From: Alishewanella jeotgali KCTC 22429
GTDB taxonomy: Bacteria > Pseudomonadota > Gammaproteobacteria > Enterobacterales > Alteromonadaceae
Direction of reading: 5' to 3'
DNA: 64,000 nucleotides
Assembly (NCBI RefSeq): GCF_000245735.1
Contig: NZ_AHTH01000055.1
Span: 1 to 64,000 of the forward strand
The position numbers and the translations under genes were made by a program. The notes under the pieces were generated by a model. That model searched no databases. It worked only from the letters and a program-made list of their open reading frames with translations, and had not been told where the DNA came from. Numbering within the stretch: the first letter of the stretch is position 1; each line of letters opens with the position of its first letter. Shown piece after piece: positions 52,752 to 62,953 of this stretch.

Positions 52752-55700
52752 TAATGTCCTACCTTATGTTTGGCCAGTTCGGCCAGCATATTACTGATAA
52801 GTTGTAACCGATCTTTGTAGTCCGCTGCGGCAATAGTAAAACGCAGCTTTTGACCCTGTTCCAGCTTAAAGATCCGCGACTGAGTCTGGATCAGCTGAAT
52901 AATATAGGCCGGACTCACCAAAGTCCGATCTGCGAATTCTAGCACACCACCCTTGGCATTGGCTTCAATCCGTTTAATGCCAAGCTCCTGTGCTAACGTT
53001 TTAAATTGACTGAGCTGTACCAGGTGTTTGGCGGCGTCCGGTAATAATCCAAAGCGGTCGATTAATTCAACCTGAACCTCATCCAGTTCCTGCTCATTGC
53101 GCACGCTGGCCAGCTTTTTATAGAACGACAAGCGTAAATTAACATCCGGAATATAACTATCAGGTAATAGCGCCGGGATCTTTAAATCAATTTCTGTTTG
53201 CTGACTTAGCAGACTATCTAAACTGGGTTCACGGCCGGCTTTCAAAGCATGCACGGCTTCTTCCAGCATTTCCATGTAGAGCGTAAAGCCAACCGCTTCA
53301 ATCTGACCGCTTTGCTCGTCGCCCAGCAGTTCACCAGCCCCGCGGATCTCCAGGTCGTGGGTAGCCAGCGCAAAGCCAGCGCCGAGATCTTCCAGGCTGG
53401 CAATAGCCTCCAGCCGCTTTTCCGCGTCCTTGGTTAAACGCTTCGGTGGCGGCGTTAACAGATAGGCATAGGCCTGATGGTGCGAGCGACCGACCCGGCC
53501 CCGTAACTGGTGCAGTTGCGCCAGGCCAAAGTTATCGGCGCGGTTAATAATAATGGTATTGGCAGTGGGGACATCGATACCGGTTTCAATAATGGTCGAA
53601 CACAGCAGCAAGTTATAACGCTGATGATAGAAATCGGCCATAATCTGCTCCAGTTCGCGTTCGCGCAGTTGGCCATGGGCAATCGCAATATTGGCTTCCG
53701 GTACCAGCTCCAGCAAATCGCTGGCCATTTTCTCAATGCTGGCGACATCGTTATGCAGAAAGTACACCTGACCGCCGCGCAGAATTTCGCGCATGATGGC
53801 TTCGCGTAACAGACCATTTTCGAACTCGCGGACAAAGGTTTTCACTGCCAGCCGCCGGGCTGGTGGTGTGGCGATAATGGAGAGATCGCGCATGCCGGAC
53901 ATCGACATATTCAGGGTGCGTGGAATGGGAGTGGCGGTCAATGTCAGGATATCGATATTGGCACGCAGCGCCTTGATCTTCTCTTTTTGCCGTACGCCAA
54001 AGCGGTGTTCTTCGTCGACAATCAGTAACCCCAGATCGGCAAACTTAATATCGTCCTGCAGCAATTTATGGGTACCAATCAGAATATCGACCTTGCCCTG
54101 GCTCAGGTCGTCCAGAATGACTTTTTGCGCTTTACTGCTGACAAAGCGCGACAGTACTTCAACCCGTACCGGCCAGTTAGCGAAGCGATCTTTAAAGTTT
54201 TCAAAATGCTGCTGTGCCAGCAGAGTAGTCGGCACCAGTAGCGCGACCTGTTTTCCATCGTTAACTGCCACAAAAGCGGCGCGCATCGCCACCTCGGTTT
54301 TACCAAAGCCAACATCACCGCACACCAGCCGGTCCATCGGTTGCGGCTGTTGCATATCCTGCAACACGGCGCTAATGGCATCAAGCTGATCCGCGGTTTC
54401 TTCAAACGGGAAGCTGTCGGCAAAGGCGGCATACTGCTCCTGGTCCAGTTTGAACGCATAGCCCTGGTGGGCCGCACGCTGGGCGTATATATCCAGCAGC
54501 TCAGCGGCAACATCGCGCACCTTTTCTGCCGCCTTTTTGCGGGCCTTTTCCCAGGTATCGTTACCCAGCTTATGCAAGGGCGCATGCTCGGCATCACTGC
54601 CGGAATAGCGGCTCAATAAATGCAACGAGGTCACCGGCACATAGAGCTTGCTGCCACCGGCATATTCAATGGTGACAAACTCGGCGCTGATGCCGGCGGC
54701 GTCTAATACCTGTAAACCCTGATAACGGCCAATACCATGTTGTAAGTGCACCACCGGCTGACCAAGGCTCAGCTCCGCCAGATTACGGATAATGGTTTCT
54801 GAGGAAATCTGCTGGCTTTGTTTGCGTCGCCGGCGCTGGCTGATCTTCTGGCCAAACAGTTCGTTTTCGCTGATCAGTGCCAGCGGTGTGGCTAGCTGCA
54901 GCAGCGCACCTTGCTCCAGATTCCCCACCATCACGCCGAGATCATCATCAGCTTGCCAGAAAGCGGTCAGGCTGGGGTATTCGCGTAAATGCACCGCAGC
55001 TTTATGCAGCAGTTGCAGCAGACTTTCGCGCCGGCCTTCACTTTCCACCAGAAACAGGGCCCGGCCTTTTTGCTGCTTCAGGCTGAGCAAGAATGCCAGT
55101 AAAGCATCCAGTGGCTGCTTGAGCTGATGATTAATATTCAGTGCCGGTAGCTCTGCCACCGGTAAGTTGTGCATTCCGGCTTTGGCCGGCAGGCTGGCGC
55201 GGCTGAGTTTCAGTCTGGGTAGCCCTTTAAGCAGGCCAAACAGCTCATCTACCGCCAGATATAACTCCTGCGGCGGCAGAATTGGTCGCAGTAAATCGAT
55301 GGCTCTGTCCTGATAGCGGCGCTTCAGTTCGCTCCAGAATTGCTGTGCGCTGTGTTCAATATCACCACAGATCAATACCTGGCTATTAGCCGGCAGATAG
55401 GCAAATAAGTTGCTGGTCGTCTCGGCAAATAACGGCAGATAATACTCGATCCCGGCTGGCAGGATGCCCTGGCTGACTTGCTGATACAGCGATTCTTTTT
55501 CGTTGCGGGCAGCAAAACGTTCGCGATAGCGCAGCCGGAAGCGCTCAATGGCGGCCTTATCGGTCGGGAACTCATGGGCTGGCAGCAGCGCGATGTGCGG
55601 CACTTTGTCCAGACTGCGCTGCGTATCCGGATCGAAAGTGCGGATGGCCTCGACTTCGTCATCAAAAAAATCAATCCGATAGGGGGTATGGGTCCCCATC

Positions 55701-56227
55701 GGAAACAGGTCAAGCAGCGAGCCACGTACAGAAAACTCGCCATGCTCCATCACCTGTTCTACATGGCGGTACCCGACGGCCGCCAGCTGTTGTTTCAGTG
55801 CTGTCAGATCCGTTTGCTGTTGTTCACGGATCAAAAAACTGTGTTGCTCCAGATGCTCCCGACCGGCAATTCTCAGTAGCAATGTGCTGACCGGCACAAT
55901 CACCAGCGCCTGTTTTAGGCGTGGCAACTGATACAGGGTTTCCAGCCGCTGTGAAATAATATCCTGATGCGGGGAGAACACATCATAGGGCAGGGTTTCC
56001 CAATCCGGTAAGGTCAGTAACGGACACTGACTTGGTTGCAAAAACACCGCCAGTTCCTGCTCCAGACGCAGGGCTGCAGGGGTGTCCTGCACGATAAGCA
56101 GCGTAACTCCGGGCTGTTGTTGCAATAATTCGCTGATAAAAAGAGGTAGGGCGGCGCCCGTTAACTGGCCCAGGCTTTGCGGTTCGCTGGCGTTGACCAG
56201 GGCAGGAATAGTCGAAAAAAGCTGCAT
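52751..56227 (-). CDS. mfd: Transcription-repair coupling factor
   Basis: The 1158-residue Mfd has the N-terminal UvrB-like domains (LGQLTGAALPLFISEL; the PMGTHTPYRIDFFDDEVEAI signature near 180), an RNA polymerase interaction domain (LQHGIGRYQGLQVLDAAG near 500), a RecG-like translocase module with Walker A CGDVGFGKT near 640 and DEEH near 745, and a C-terminal TRCF domain. It removes RNA polymerase stalled at lesions and recruits UvrA. Its length matches E. coli Mfd. It is the likely first gene of a run of five minus-strand genes ending with the BLUF gene. Confidence 0.97.
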   Translation of the reverse strand: MQLFSTIPALVNASEPQSLGQLTGAALPLFISELLQQQPGVTLLIVQDTPAALRLEQELAVFLQPSQCPLLTLPDWETLPYDVFSPHQDIISQRLETLYQLPRLKQALVIVPVSTLLLRIAGREHLEQHSFLIREQQQTDLTALKQQLAAVGYRHVEQVMEHGEFSVRGSLLDLFPMGTHTPYRIDFFDDEVEAIRTFDPDTQRSLDKVPHIALLPAHEFPTDKAAIERFRLRYRERFAARNEKESLYQQVSQGILPAGIEYYLPLFAETTSNLFAYLPANSQVLICGDIEHSAQQFWSELKRRYQDRAIDLLRPILPPQELYLAVDELFGLLKGLPRLKLSRASLPAKAGMHNLPVAELPALNINHQLKQPLDALLAFLLSLKQQKGRALFLVESEGRRESLLQLLHKAAVHLREYPSLTAFWQADDDLGVMVGNLEQGALLQLATPLALISENELFGQKISQRRRRKQSQQISSETIIRNLAELSLGQPVVHLQHGIGRYQGLQVLDAAGISAEFVTIEYAGGSKLYVPVTSLHLLSRYSGSDAEHAPLHKLGNDTWEKARKKAAEKVRDVAAELLDIYAQRAAHQGYAFKLDQEQYAAFADSFPFEETADQLDAISAVLQDMQQPQPMDRLVCGDVGFGKTEVAMRAAFVAVNDGKQVALLVPTTLLAQQHFENFKDRFANWPVRVEVLSRFVSSKAQKVILDDLSQGKVDILIGTHKLLQDDIKFADLGLLIVDEEHRFGVRQKEKIKALRANIDILTLTATPIPRTLNMSMSGMRDLSIIATPPARRLAVKTFVREFENGLLREAIMREILRGGQVYFLHNDVASIEKMASDLLELVPEANIAIAHGQLRERELEQIMADFYHQRYNLLLCSTIIETGIDVPTANTIIINRADNFGLAQLHQLRGRVGRSHHQAYAYLLTPPPKRLTKDAEKRLEAIASLEDLGAGFALATHDLEIRGAGELLGDEQSGQIEAVGFTLYMEMLEEAVHALKAGREPSLDSLLSQQTEIDLKIPALLPDSYIPDVNLRLSFYKKLASVRNEQELDEVQVELIDRFGLLPDAAKHLVQLSQFKTLAQELGIKRIEANAKGGVLEFADRTLVSPAYIIQLIQTQSRIFKLEQGQKLRFTIAAADYKDRLQLISNMLAELAKHKVGH

Positions 56228-56336
56228 CTGAAGTTTAAACCTGTTATTTCTTAAAAACGGGGCGGGTCGCGGCTATTGCCAAATCACGAGCCCCGGCTTG
56301 CCGGTTGCTTGCTTACGTTAAGCGCTTGGGTTTCGT

Positions 56337-56915
56337 TCAACGCTCGGCGGCTTTTTGTTTCAGTTGCCGGGCTTGTTGTTGCAAACTGGCGCGAACCAGC
56401 AGTTCGCGGTCTTCGTCCCGGATCCGCATAAACACAACCTGAGTCAGATAGCCGTTTGCATCAGGCTCGCAACTTAGCACCTGCCCATAGCAGAACACAG
56501 CACCGGCATTGTCGGCCAAAAACAGTTTGATCTCCAGCACCGACAGCGGCACTAGTGCTTCCCGTGCCAAAAAGGTCAGGCCGGCACCACCATAGCTTAG
56601 CGTCTGGTAGCGATACTCAGCCAGATCCTGTTGCCGCAGCACATAATGTAACAGCAGATCGAGCTTATGCGCCTGCTGCTGCAGATAGTGCGCCAGCTCT
56701 TCTGCCAGTTCGCCCAGTCGCTGCAAGGAGCGCAGGGCGCTGATATTCAGCTGTCCGATATTACCGGCCAACAAAAATGGCTCCGGAATTGCCGCCTGAA
56801 ATTGTGTTTCATCCGGCAGCGGACTGTGCGTCGGTTGGATATTGATGGCGATGGCGTGTTCCACTTTAAAAAACTGCGAAAAGGCCTCGGTCAATTGCTG
56901 CAATTCGGTGTCCAT
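56337..56915 (-). CDS. PilZ-domain-like protein
   Basis: Taken from ATG 56915, with TGAGGT upstream, the product is about 192 residues; a longer reading to 57008 would run close to the lolC start on the other strand. The C-terminal half resembles a PilZ domain: YRYQTLSYGGAGLTFLAREALVPLSVLEIKLFL, with the S-x-x-G segment, then GQVLSCEPDANGYLTQVVFMRIRDEDRELL. The RxxxR element that binds c-di-GMP is not clearly intact. The N-terminal half is helical (LQRLGELAEELAHYLQQQ). It is transcribed in the same direction as mfd, 110 bases upstream. Confidence 0.6.
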   Translation of the reverse strand: MDTELQQLTEAFSQFFKVEHAIAINIQPTHSPLPDETQFQAAIPEPFLLAGNIGQLNISALRSLQRLGELAEELAHYLQQQAHKLDLLLHYVLRQQDLAEYRYQTLSYGGAGLTFLAREALVPLSVLEIKLFLADNAGAVFCYGQVLSCEPDANGYLTQVVFMRIRDEDRELLVRASLQQQARQLKQKAAER

Positions 56916-57024
56916 AGTTGTTACCTCAGGCTGCCGCTTGTTATTGTGCCGAATAGTCTCTATCATCGGCACCAGTCTGAATGCTAATTTATCATCTAAC
57001 CGGCTCAAAGTCCTGAATTATCAC

Positions 57025-58224
57025 ATGCATCTGCCAGTCAGTCTCTACATAGGGCTAAGATATAGCCAAAGCCGAAAAGGCAATGCGTTTATCTCCTTTA
57101 TTACTCTGTTTTCGGTTACCGGTATTTTGCTGGGCGTCATGGCCTTGACCATTGTCAGCTCGGTGATGAATGGCTTTGAAGCCGAACTTAAAAAACGCAT
57201 TCTCGGCGTTATTCCGCATATTCTGCTAAAGCCTGCCGCGCCAGACAGCGACTGGCAGCAACACTTACAACAACAGTATCCGGTACTGGACGTCAGTCGC
57301 TTGCTACAAACCGAAGCCCTGATCCAGTCACCGCGGCAAATGACAGCAGTGATGCTGCAAGGCGTCGATGTCAGCGCTATCCCGCAATTTTTACAACATT
57401 CGCTGCTACTGGGCGACTGGCAAAGCCTGGATCAGCAGCGTTACAGCATTATGTTGGGCCGCGAGCTGGCCAAGCAATTGGATGTGCACCTGGGGCAACA
57501 GATCCGGGTGTTATTGGCGCAGGGTGGCAGTTATACGCCCCTGGGCTGGATGCCGCGGCAACGGTTATTCACGGTAGCCGGTTATCTGGATACCGGCTCT
57601 GAGCTGGATAGTGTGATAGCGATTACTGCACTGGATGATCTGAGTCGGCTACTGCCGGTAGAGCAGCGCGAGGTCAGCTGGCGGGTTAGCTTAGAGGAGC
57701 CTTTCCAGGCCCCGGTGCTGGCAGCGCAATTACAACAACAGGGACACTTTAGCCTGGTGCAGGACTGGCGGCAGAGTCATGGCAAATTGTTTGCTGCGGT
57801 AGCGATGGAAAAAGCCATGATGTCGCTGATGCTGCTGCTGATTGTTGCAGTAGCGGCTTTTAATATCGTGTCGGCGCTGGTGATGATGGTCACCGAAAAG
57901 CAAGCGGAAGTGGCGATCCTGAAAACCCAGGGTATGACCGATCGGGCATTGTTTACCGTCTTTGCCGTGCAAGGCTTCTTAAATGGCTTGATCGGCGCTC
58001 TGCTTGGCGTGGTGCTTGGCGTGCTGATCAGCTGGCAGCTTAATCCGTTACTGGCGTTATTTTCATTGCAGGTTGCTGGTGGGATCGAGTTACCGGTAGT
58101 GATGAAGCTATCGCAAATCCTCAGTATTTTTGCCAGTGCGCTGGGCCTGACGTTACTGGCAGTGCTGTATCCGGCCTGGCGGGCCGTTAAACTTAATCCG
58201 GCGGAAATTTTACGAGATGAATAA
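57025..58224 (+). CDS. lolC: Lipoprotein-releasing system permease LolC
   Basis: The real start is ATG 57025, giving about 399 residues that begin [20 protein letters not shown], as in LolC; the longer ORF to 56842 overlaps the PilZ-like gene. Four membrane segments flank a large periplasmic domain (about 50-260), and [29 protein letters not shown] is diagnostic. With LolD and LolE it extracts outer-membrane lipoproteins from the inner membrane and hands them to LolA. It overlaps lolD by eight bases. Confidence 0.94.
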   Translation: MHLPVSLYIGLRYSQSRKGNAFISFITLFSVTGILLGVMALTIVSSVMNGFEAELKKRILGVIPHILLKPAAPDSDWQQHLQQQYPVLDVSRLLQTEALIQSPRQMTAVMLQGVDVSAIPQFLQHSLLLGDWQSLDQQRYSIMLGRELAKQLDVHLGQQIRVLLAQGGSYTPLGWMPRQRLFTVAGYLDTGSELDSVIAITALDDLSRLLPVEQREVSWRVSLEEPFQAPVLAAQLQQQGHFSLVQDWRQSHGKLFAAVAMEKAMMSLMLLLIVAVAAFNIVSALVMMVTEKQAEVAILKTQGMTDRALFTVFAVQGFLNGLIGALLGVVLGVLISWQLNPLLALFSLQVAGGIELPVVMKLSQILSIFASALGLTLLAVLYPAWRAVKLNPAEILRDE

Positions 58225-58894
58225 GGTGTTACAGGCCAGCGGGATCAGCAAAAGCTACCGTGATGGCAAGAATATAACCCAGGTGTTACATCAGGTCGAT
58301 TTGGCTGTCCCTGTGGGTAAGATGGTGGCGATTGTCGGTAGCTCAGGCTCAGGTAAAAGTACCCTGTTGCATATTCTCGGTACCCTGGATCAGGCCGATA
58401 GCGGACAGCTGACCATTGCCGGTCAGGATGTCAGCCGCTTATCGGCCAATGCCAAAGCCCGGCTCAGAAATGAAAAGCTGGGTTTTATCTACCAGTTTCA
58501 TCATCTGTTGATGGACTTTACGGCGCTGGAAAATGTGGCGATGCCGCTGCGGATCCGCGGCACTGCTACGGCACAGGCAGAGCAACAGGCTGCTACGTTA
58601 TTACAGCGGGTAGGGCTGGGACATCGGATGCAGCACAAGCCTTCTGAGCTCAGTGGTGGTGAGCGGCAACGGGTGGCGATAGCCAGGGCGCTGGTTAATC
58701 AGCCGGCGTTAGTGCTGGCGGATGAACCGACCGGCAATCTCGATCAACAGGCTGCCGAGTCTATCTATCAGTTATTGCGCAGCCTGAATCAGGATTTAAA
58801 AACCAGCTTTATTGTCGTGACACACGACCGACAGCTGGCCTCAAGGCTTGATCAGCAATATCAAATGCACGACGGACACCTGCAACCATGTTAA
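58217..58894 (+). CDS. lolD: Lipoprotein-releasing system ATPase LolD
   Basis: The 225-residue ABC ATPase has Walker [16 protein letters not shown] near residue 42, the LolD-type [22 protein letters not shown] near 94, signature [15 protein letters not shown] near 146 and Walker [14 protein letters not shown] near 172. It powers lipoprotein extraction by LolCE. It overlaps lolC and lolE, consistent with tight coupling of the three subunits. Confidence 0.95.
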   Translation: MNKVLQASGISKSYRDGKNITQVLHQVDLAVPVGKMVAIVGSSGSGKSTLLHILGTLDQADSGQLTIAGQDVSRLSANAKARLRNEKLGFIYQFHHLLMDFTALENVAMPLRIRGTATAQAEQQAATLLQRVGLGHRMQHKPSELSGGERQRVAIARALVNQPALVLADEPTGNLDQQAAESIYQLLRSLNQDLKTSFIVVTHDRQLASRLDQQYQMHDGHLQPC

Positions 58895-60132
58895 GCCGCG
58901 CTCTTGTCTGGCAACTGGCCCGCCGTTACCGTTCAACCCGCCATACCAGTGGTTTTATCCGTTTTATTTCGGCGTCATCGACCCTGGGCATAGCACTGGG
59001 GGTGGCGATTCTGATCCTGGCATTATCCGTGATGAATGGTTTTGAGCAGGCATTAAAGCAACGTTTACTGGCGGTGATCCCGCATGTTGAGCTGGAGGCA
59101 GTGTCGAATCAACTGGATAACTGGCCCGATAAACTGCCTGCGTTAGCATCGGTACCGGGCGTGGTGGCAGTCGCCCCCTACATTAAAGCCAACGGTATGC
59201 TGCGTAAGGGTAATCAAATTAAGGCGGCACAGTTCCGTGGTATCGAGCTGGCGTTGGAGCAGCAAATCAGTGACTTTGCCGATTACCTGCAAAGTGGCAG
59301 CCTGCAAAGTCTGAACGATGAGCAGCTGGTGCTGGGCAGCGGTATAGCAGAACTGCTGCAATTAGAGGTCGGAGATAGCGTGCAGCTGATGTTGCCGCGT
59401 TTTACCGAGGATGGCCGGCTTGCCAGCTATTCCAATCGCCTGTTAACCGTTAGTGGTATTGTACATATGGGCGGGCAACTGGACCAGAGCCAGGTCTGGC
59501 TGTCGCTAACAGCGTTAAACAAATTTCTGGAAATGCCACCCGGCGCGGTACAGGGCTTTGCCTTCCGGCTGGACGATATTTTTGCTGCCCAGCAGATGGC
59601 CAGAACCCTGGGCCAGGTCTCAGAAGACTATGTCTATCTGCTCGACTGGTTCCGCACTCAGGGCCATGTCTATCAGGATATCCAACTGGTGCGCGGTATT
59701 TTGTATCTGGTGTTAACCCTGGTTATCGCAGTGGCCTGTTTTAATATAGTCGCAACGCTGGTGATGGCAGTGCGGGAAAAGGAATCGGATATCGCGATCT
59801 TACTGACCATGGGCATGCAGCCTGCCAGGATAATCAAAGTATTTGTGCTGCTCGGCTCTTTAAATGGCGTGGTCGGCACTCTGAGCGGCGCGCTCTGTGG
59901 TGTACTACTGGCGCTGAATATCGAACAGATTTTTTACTGGGTAACCCAGGCACTGGGTCGCTCTTTGCTCGACCCCAGTATCTACTTTATCGATTTTATT
60001 CCGTCGCTGCTGCAGTGGCAGGATGTTGCAGTAACAGTGGCGCTGGCGCTGGGGCTGAGTACCCTGGCGACGCTTTATCCGGCTTATCGTGCCAGTTTGG
60101 TTAATCCGGCGCGGGTGCTGGGGCAGCGTTAA
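58888..60132 (+). CDS. lolE: Lipoprotein-releasing system permease LolE
   Basis: The 414-residue paralogue of LolC has the same plan: N-terminal [49 protein letters not shown], a periplasmic domain, and three C-terminal membrane segments. It is the partner that receives lipoproteins in the LolCDE complex. It is the third gene of the operon and ends seven bases before the convergent DUF2062 gene. Confidence 0.94.
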   Translation: MLSRALVWQLARRYRSTRHTSGFIRFISASSTLGIALGVAILILALSVMNGFEQALKQRLLAVIPHVELEAVSNQLDNWPDKLPALASVPGVVAVAPYIKANGMLRKGNQIKAAQFRGIELALEQQISDFADYLQSGSLQSLNDEQLVLGSGIAELLQLEVGDSVQLMLPRFTEDGRLASYSNRLLTVSGIVHMGGQLDQSQVWLSLTALNKFLEMPPGAVQGFAFRLDDIFAAQQMARTLGQVSEDYVYLLDWFRTQGHVYQDIQLVRGILYLVLTLVIAVACFNIVATLVMAVREKESDIAILLTMGMQPARIIKVFVLLGSLNGVVGTLSGALCGVLLALNIEQIFYWVTQALGRSLLDPSIYFIDFIPSLLQWQDVAVTVALALGLSTLATLYPAYRASLVNPARVLGQR

Positions 60133-60138
60133 TACCGG

Positions 60139-60684
60139 TTAAGGGGCATCTTCAGGGGGTTGCTGTTTATTGCGTCGCAGCAATAAACGGCTGAGTTTTT
60201 CCTTGCGGATTGAAAAACGCCACAGCCAGTCAATGGCAAAATAGCCGACGATACTGGCAGTAATCCCCATCAGCAGGCAGCCAGTTACCAGTGGCTTACC
60301 GATCGTTTGCATACTGTGCCACAGCCAGGCAAAGCTGGCTTCGAAGGCAAAGGGTTCGGCCGGCGCTGCTAATACCACAGTGCCAACCAGATAACACAGG
60401 TACAGCATAACCGGCATCGTCAAAGGGTTAGAAACCCAGACCAGCGCCACCGACAGCGGCAGATTAACCCGCAACGGCACTGCCATCACCGCCGAAAATA
60501 CCATTTGAAATGGCAGTGGCATCCAGGCCCAGAATAAACCCACAGCAAAGGCGCCGCGCGCTGAACGGCGGTTCAGATGCCAGAGGTTGCCATCATGCAG
60601 CATGGTCCCGAACAGATTCAGGATTTTCATCTGCTTGATTTTTTCCGGCGATGGTAAATATTTCTTAATAGTTTTCTTTGGCAT
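60139..60684 (-). CDS. DUF2062 membrane protein
   Basis: The 181-residue protein has three to four hydrophobic segments and the DUF2062 hallmarks: ARGAFAVGLFWAWMPLPFQMVFSAVMAV near residue 43 and ALVWVSNPLTMPVMLYLCYLVG near 80. The ends are basic and cytoplasmic. Function is unknown. It is divergent from comEC across only 25 bases and convergent with lolE. Confidence 0.85.
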   Translation of the reverse strand: MPKKTIKKYLPSPEKIKQMKILNLFGTMLHDGNLWHLNRRSARGAFAVGLFWAWMPLPFQMVFSAVMAVPLRVNLPLSVALVWVSNPLTMPVMLYLCYLVGTVVLAAPAEPFAFEASFAWLWHSMQTIGKPLVTGCLLMGITASIVGYFAIDWLWRFSIRKEKLSRLLLRRNKQQPPEDAP

Positions 60685-60709
60685 TACAACTCATTTACAG
60701 AAAGTAAAT

Positions 60710-62896
60710 ATGCACAGACTTTGCTTGGGTGTGCTGGTTGGCTGTCTATTGTCGTTATTTTTACCTGTTCTACCAGCTTTTTCGCAAATAATTTTTTTGT
60801 TGCTGATACTCTGTTGCGGCTATTGGCGAAGTTGGTTTTTTGCCGGTTTTTTTCTCTACTTGCTAAGCTGGCATTGGCAACTAGCCGATTATCTAAAAAG
60901 TCAGCAGCATCTTTTGGGTTTCGGGCATAGCTATTATCAGGTAGAGATAGTAGAAATTTCCGTACTGACGGATAGCACCCAATTGCAAGTTAAGTTCCAG
61001 CGGTCGGAGGCCGCAGGGTACCTTGCCCGTGTTAGCTGGCATCAGGCTCCTCCCTTACGAGTTGGCGAACAGTGGCGTTTACCACTGCAGCTTAAAAGAC
61101 CTCAGTCCCGGTTTAATCCGGGGATGCGAAACATCGAGTTGCAGTTTCTGGTCTCAGGTATTCTTGCTGAAGGGTATGTCAACCGAACACTGCCGGCAAT
61201 TAAACTTAAAGCAAACCGCTCAGCCAGGCCGGTGTTGCTCGATCGGCTTGAGCCTTATTTTCAAGACCGGCGTACCAGCGCCTTGCTGAAAGCATTAACG
61301 ACCGGGCAACGTGATTTTAGCCCTCAATTATGGCAAGGACTGAAAAACAGCGGACTTGGGCATTTGTTAGTGATTTCAGGATTACATATCAGCCTTGTCT
61401 ACGGTTGGAGTGTGTTGCTGTTGCAGAAAATATTGCGATTGCAACGATGGCGATATTCAACCGACCTTAGCTGGGTTGTCGCTTTGTTGCCAACGCTCGC
61501 ATTTGTCTGGCTGGCAGGTTTTGCTATTCCAACTCTGCGAGCAGCTATTGCATTACTGATACTGTTAGTTGGACGTCTTTTAATCAGGCCTGCTAGCTTG
61601 ATGGGGTATTGGTGCTTGCTATGCAGCAGTTTGCTGCTGGTAGCACCATTTTGGGCACTTAGCGTGAGTTTTTGGCTGTCTATACTCGCTGTTGGTTTTA
61701 TTTTGTTTGTCGTTTGGCTACTTGGCGCTCCCGCAGGCAGTTATTTGCAGAAAGTTAAGTACTTCTTACTATTTCATTTGCTGCTTACCAGTTTGATGTC
61801 ATTACTGACGTTAACGTTTTTCTCCGGCTTTAGTCTATTAGCCTGGTTATCGAATATGCTATTCGTCCCCTGGTGTACATTAGTAGCCATACCGACGTTA
61901 TTATTAACGTTAAGCTATACTCTGCTTGGATTGCCTTATGCAGACTGGCTTTGGCAGCTCGCCGACATCTTGTTAACACCACTTTGGCTTTGGCTGGATT
62001 GGACGGGTACTAAAAATGTATGGTGGAGTTTGCCACACCTACAGCGCCCGCTATCGCTGGTTTTGACATTCGGGCTGCTTGCAATGCTAATGCTGCGCCC
62101 ATCAAAACCTATCTGGTGTTTAGCAGCGACAACCCTGGTATTGGTAGTAGTACCAGCATCGACAACGGCACCAAGACTTACCTTACTCGACGCAGGGCAA
62201 CGAACCATCTTACTGATACGTCAGCCAGGCTTGAGTTTGCTGTATCTGGATATTCCGGCGGAATTCGCAGAACAAGCTATTCGACAACAATTGCTGCCGC
62301 TATTGCAATATTATCAGGTGCGACAATTGACTGCCGTGGTGTGGCCAGGCGCCAGGCCTGCGATTCAACCTGCGGTCAATTTGTTGCAACAATATTATCC
62401 AAGACTTGAGTTTTACAGTGCAATTGCCAGTGACGAATTTCTGCCCTGTTCCGTTTTGGCCGAGCGGTATCCCAAGTTGATTCGTCATTGGGTGCTGCCA
62501 GAGGACGATCCATGCAGCTTGAGTATTGACCTTAATAACTGGCAGTTGTTAATGCCCGGCAATCTTTCGCAACAGACTGAACAACGACTACTACAACTAT
62601 ATCCGGAATTGTCTGCTGATTTGTATTTACTCGCCGATTATGGCCGGCAGTCAGTGAATAGTCTGGCGTTCCTGCAGCATTTGGCCCCCGTGCAATTACT
62701 ATTGGCAGCCGAAAGCCGCGGCCGTCATCGTTACCCGGTAAAGGTGATACGACAGAGATTAACTCTGTTAAATTTGTCGCTTTATCACAGCGGTGAAGAA
62801 GGAGCTATCGAAATTAGTTTTTACCCGGAGTATTTGTTATGGCAAGCTGAACGCCAAAGACGTTGGCCACGCTGGCTAGAAAAGCCAACAGAGTAG
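60710..62896 (+). CDS. comEC: ComEC/Rec2-family DNA uptake protein with degenerate C-terminal domain
   Basis: From ATG 60710 the product is about 728 residues; the longer reading to 60587 overlaps the divergent gene. It has an N-terminal OB-like region, the Competence domain with LTTGQRDFSPQLWQGLKNSGLGHLLVISGLHISLVYG near residues 196-235 and about ten membrane segments. ComEC forms the inner-membrane channel for transforming DNA. The C-terminal metallo-beta-lactamase-like part starts LTLLDAGQRTILLI, but the metal-ligand motif (SHxDxDH) is absent at the expected place (VVWPGARPAIQP) and HHGS is replaced by DYGRQS. Codon use is more AT-rich than neighbouring genes. Confidence 0.88.
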   Translation: MHRLCLGVLVGCLLSLFLPVLPAFSQIIFLLLILCCGYWRSWFFAGFFLYLLSWHWQLADYLKSQQHLLGFGHSYYQVEIVEISVLTDSTQLQVKFQRSEAAGYLARVSWHQAPPLRVGEQWRLPLQLKRPQSRFNPGMRNIELQFLVSGILAEGYVNRTLPAIKLKANRSARPVLLDRLEPYFQDRRTSALLKALTTGQRDFSPQLWQGLKNSGLGHLLVISGLHISLVYGWSVLLLQKILRLQRWRYSTDLSWVVALLPTLAFVWLAGFAIPTLRAAIALLILLVGRLLIRPASLMGYWCLLCSSLLLVAPFWALSVSFWLSILAVGFILFVVWLLGAPAGSYLQKVKYFLLFHLLLTSLMSLLTLTFFSGFSLLAWLSNMLFVPWCTLVAIPTLLLTLSYTLLGLPYADWLWQLADILLTPLWLWLDWTGTKNVWWSLPHLQRPLSLVLTFGLLAMLMLRPSKPIWCLAATTLVLVVVPASTTAPRLTLLDAGQRTILLIRQPGLSLLYLDIPAEFAEQAIRQQLLPLLQYYQVRQLTAVVWPGARPAIQPAVNLLQQYYPRLEFYSAIASDEFLPCSVLAERYPKLIRHWVLPEDDPCSLSIDLNNWQLLMPGNLSQQTEQRLLQLYPELSADLYLLADYGRQSVNSLAFLQHLAPVQLLLAAESRGRHRYPVKVIRQRLTLLNLSLYHSGEEGAIEISFYPEYLLWQAERQRRWPRWLEKPTE

Positions 62897-62953
62897 CTGA
62901 AAGTCAGATTGGAACACGTTAGAATATAACAAGAACAATAAAAGGTGCTTATT

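Noticed and set aside
53793-54389. 198-codon plus-strand frame inside mfd
   Set aside because: Antisense to conserved Mfd helicase motifs; translation is Ser/Arg/Cys-rich with no recognisable domain.
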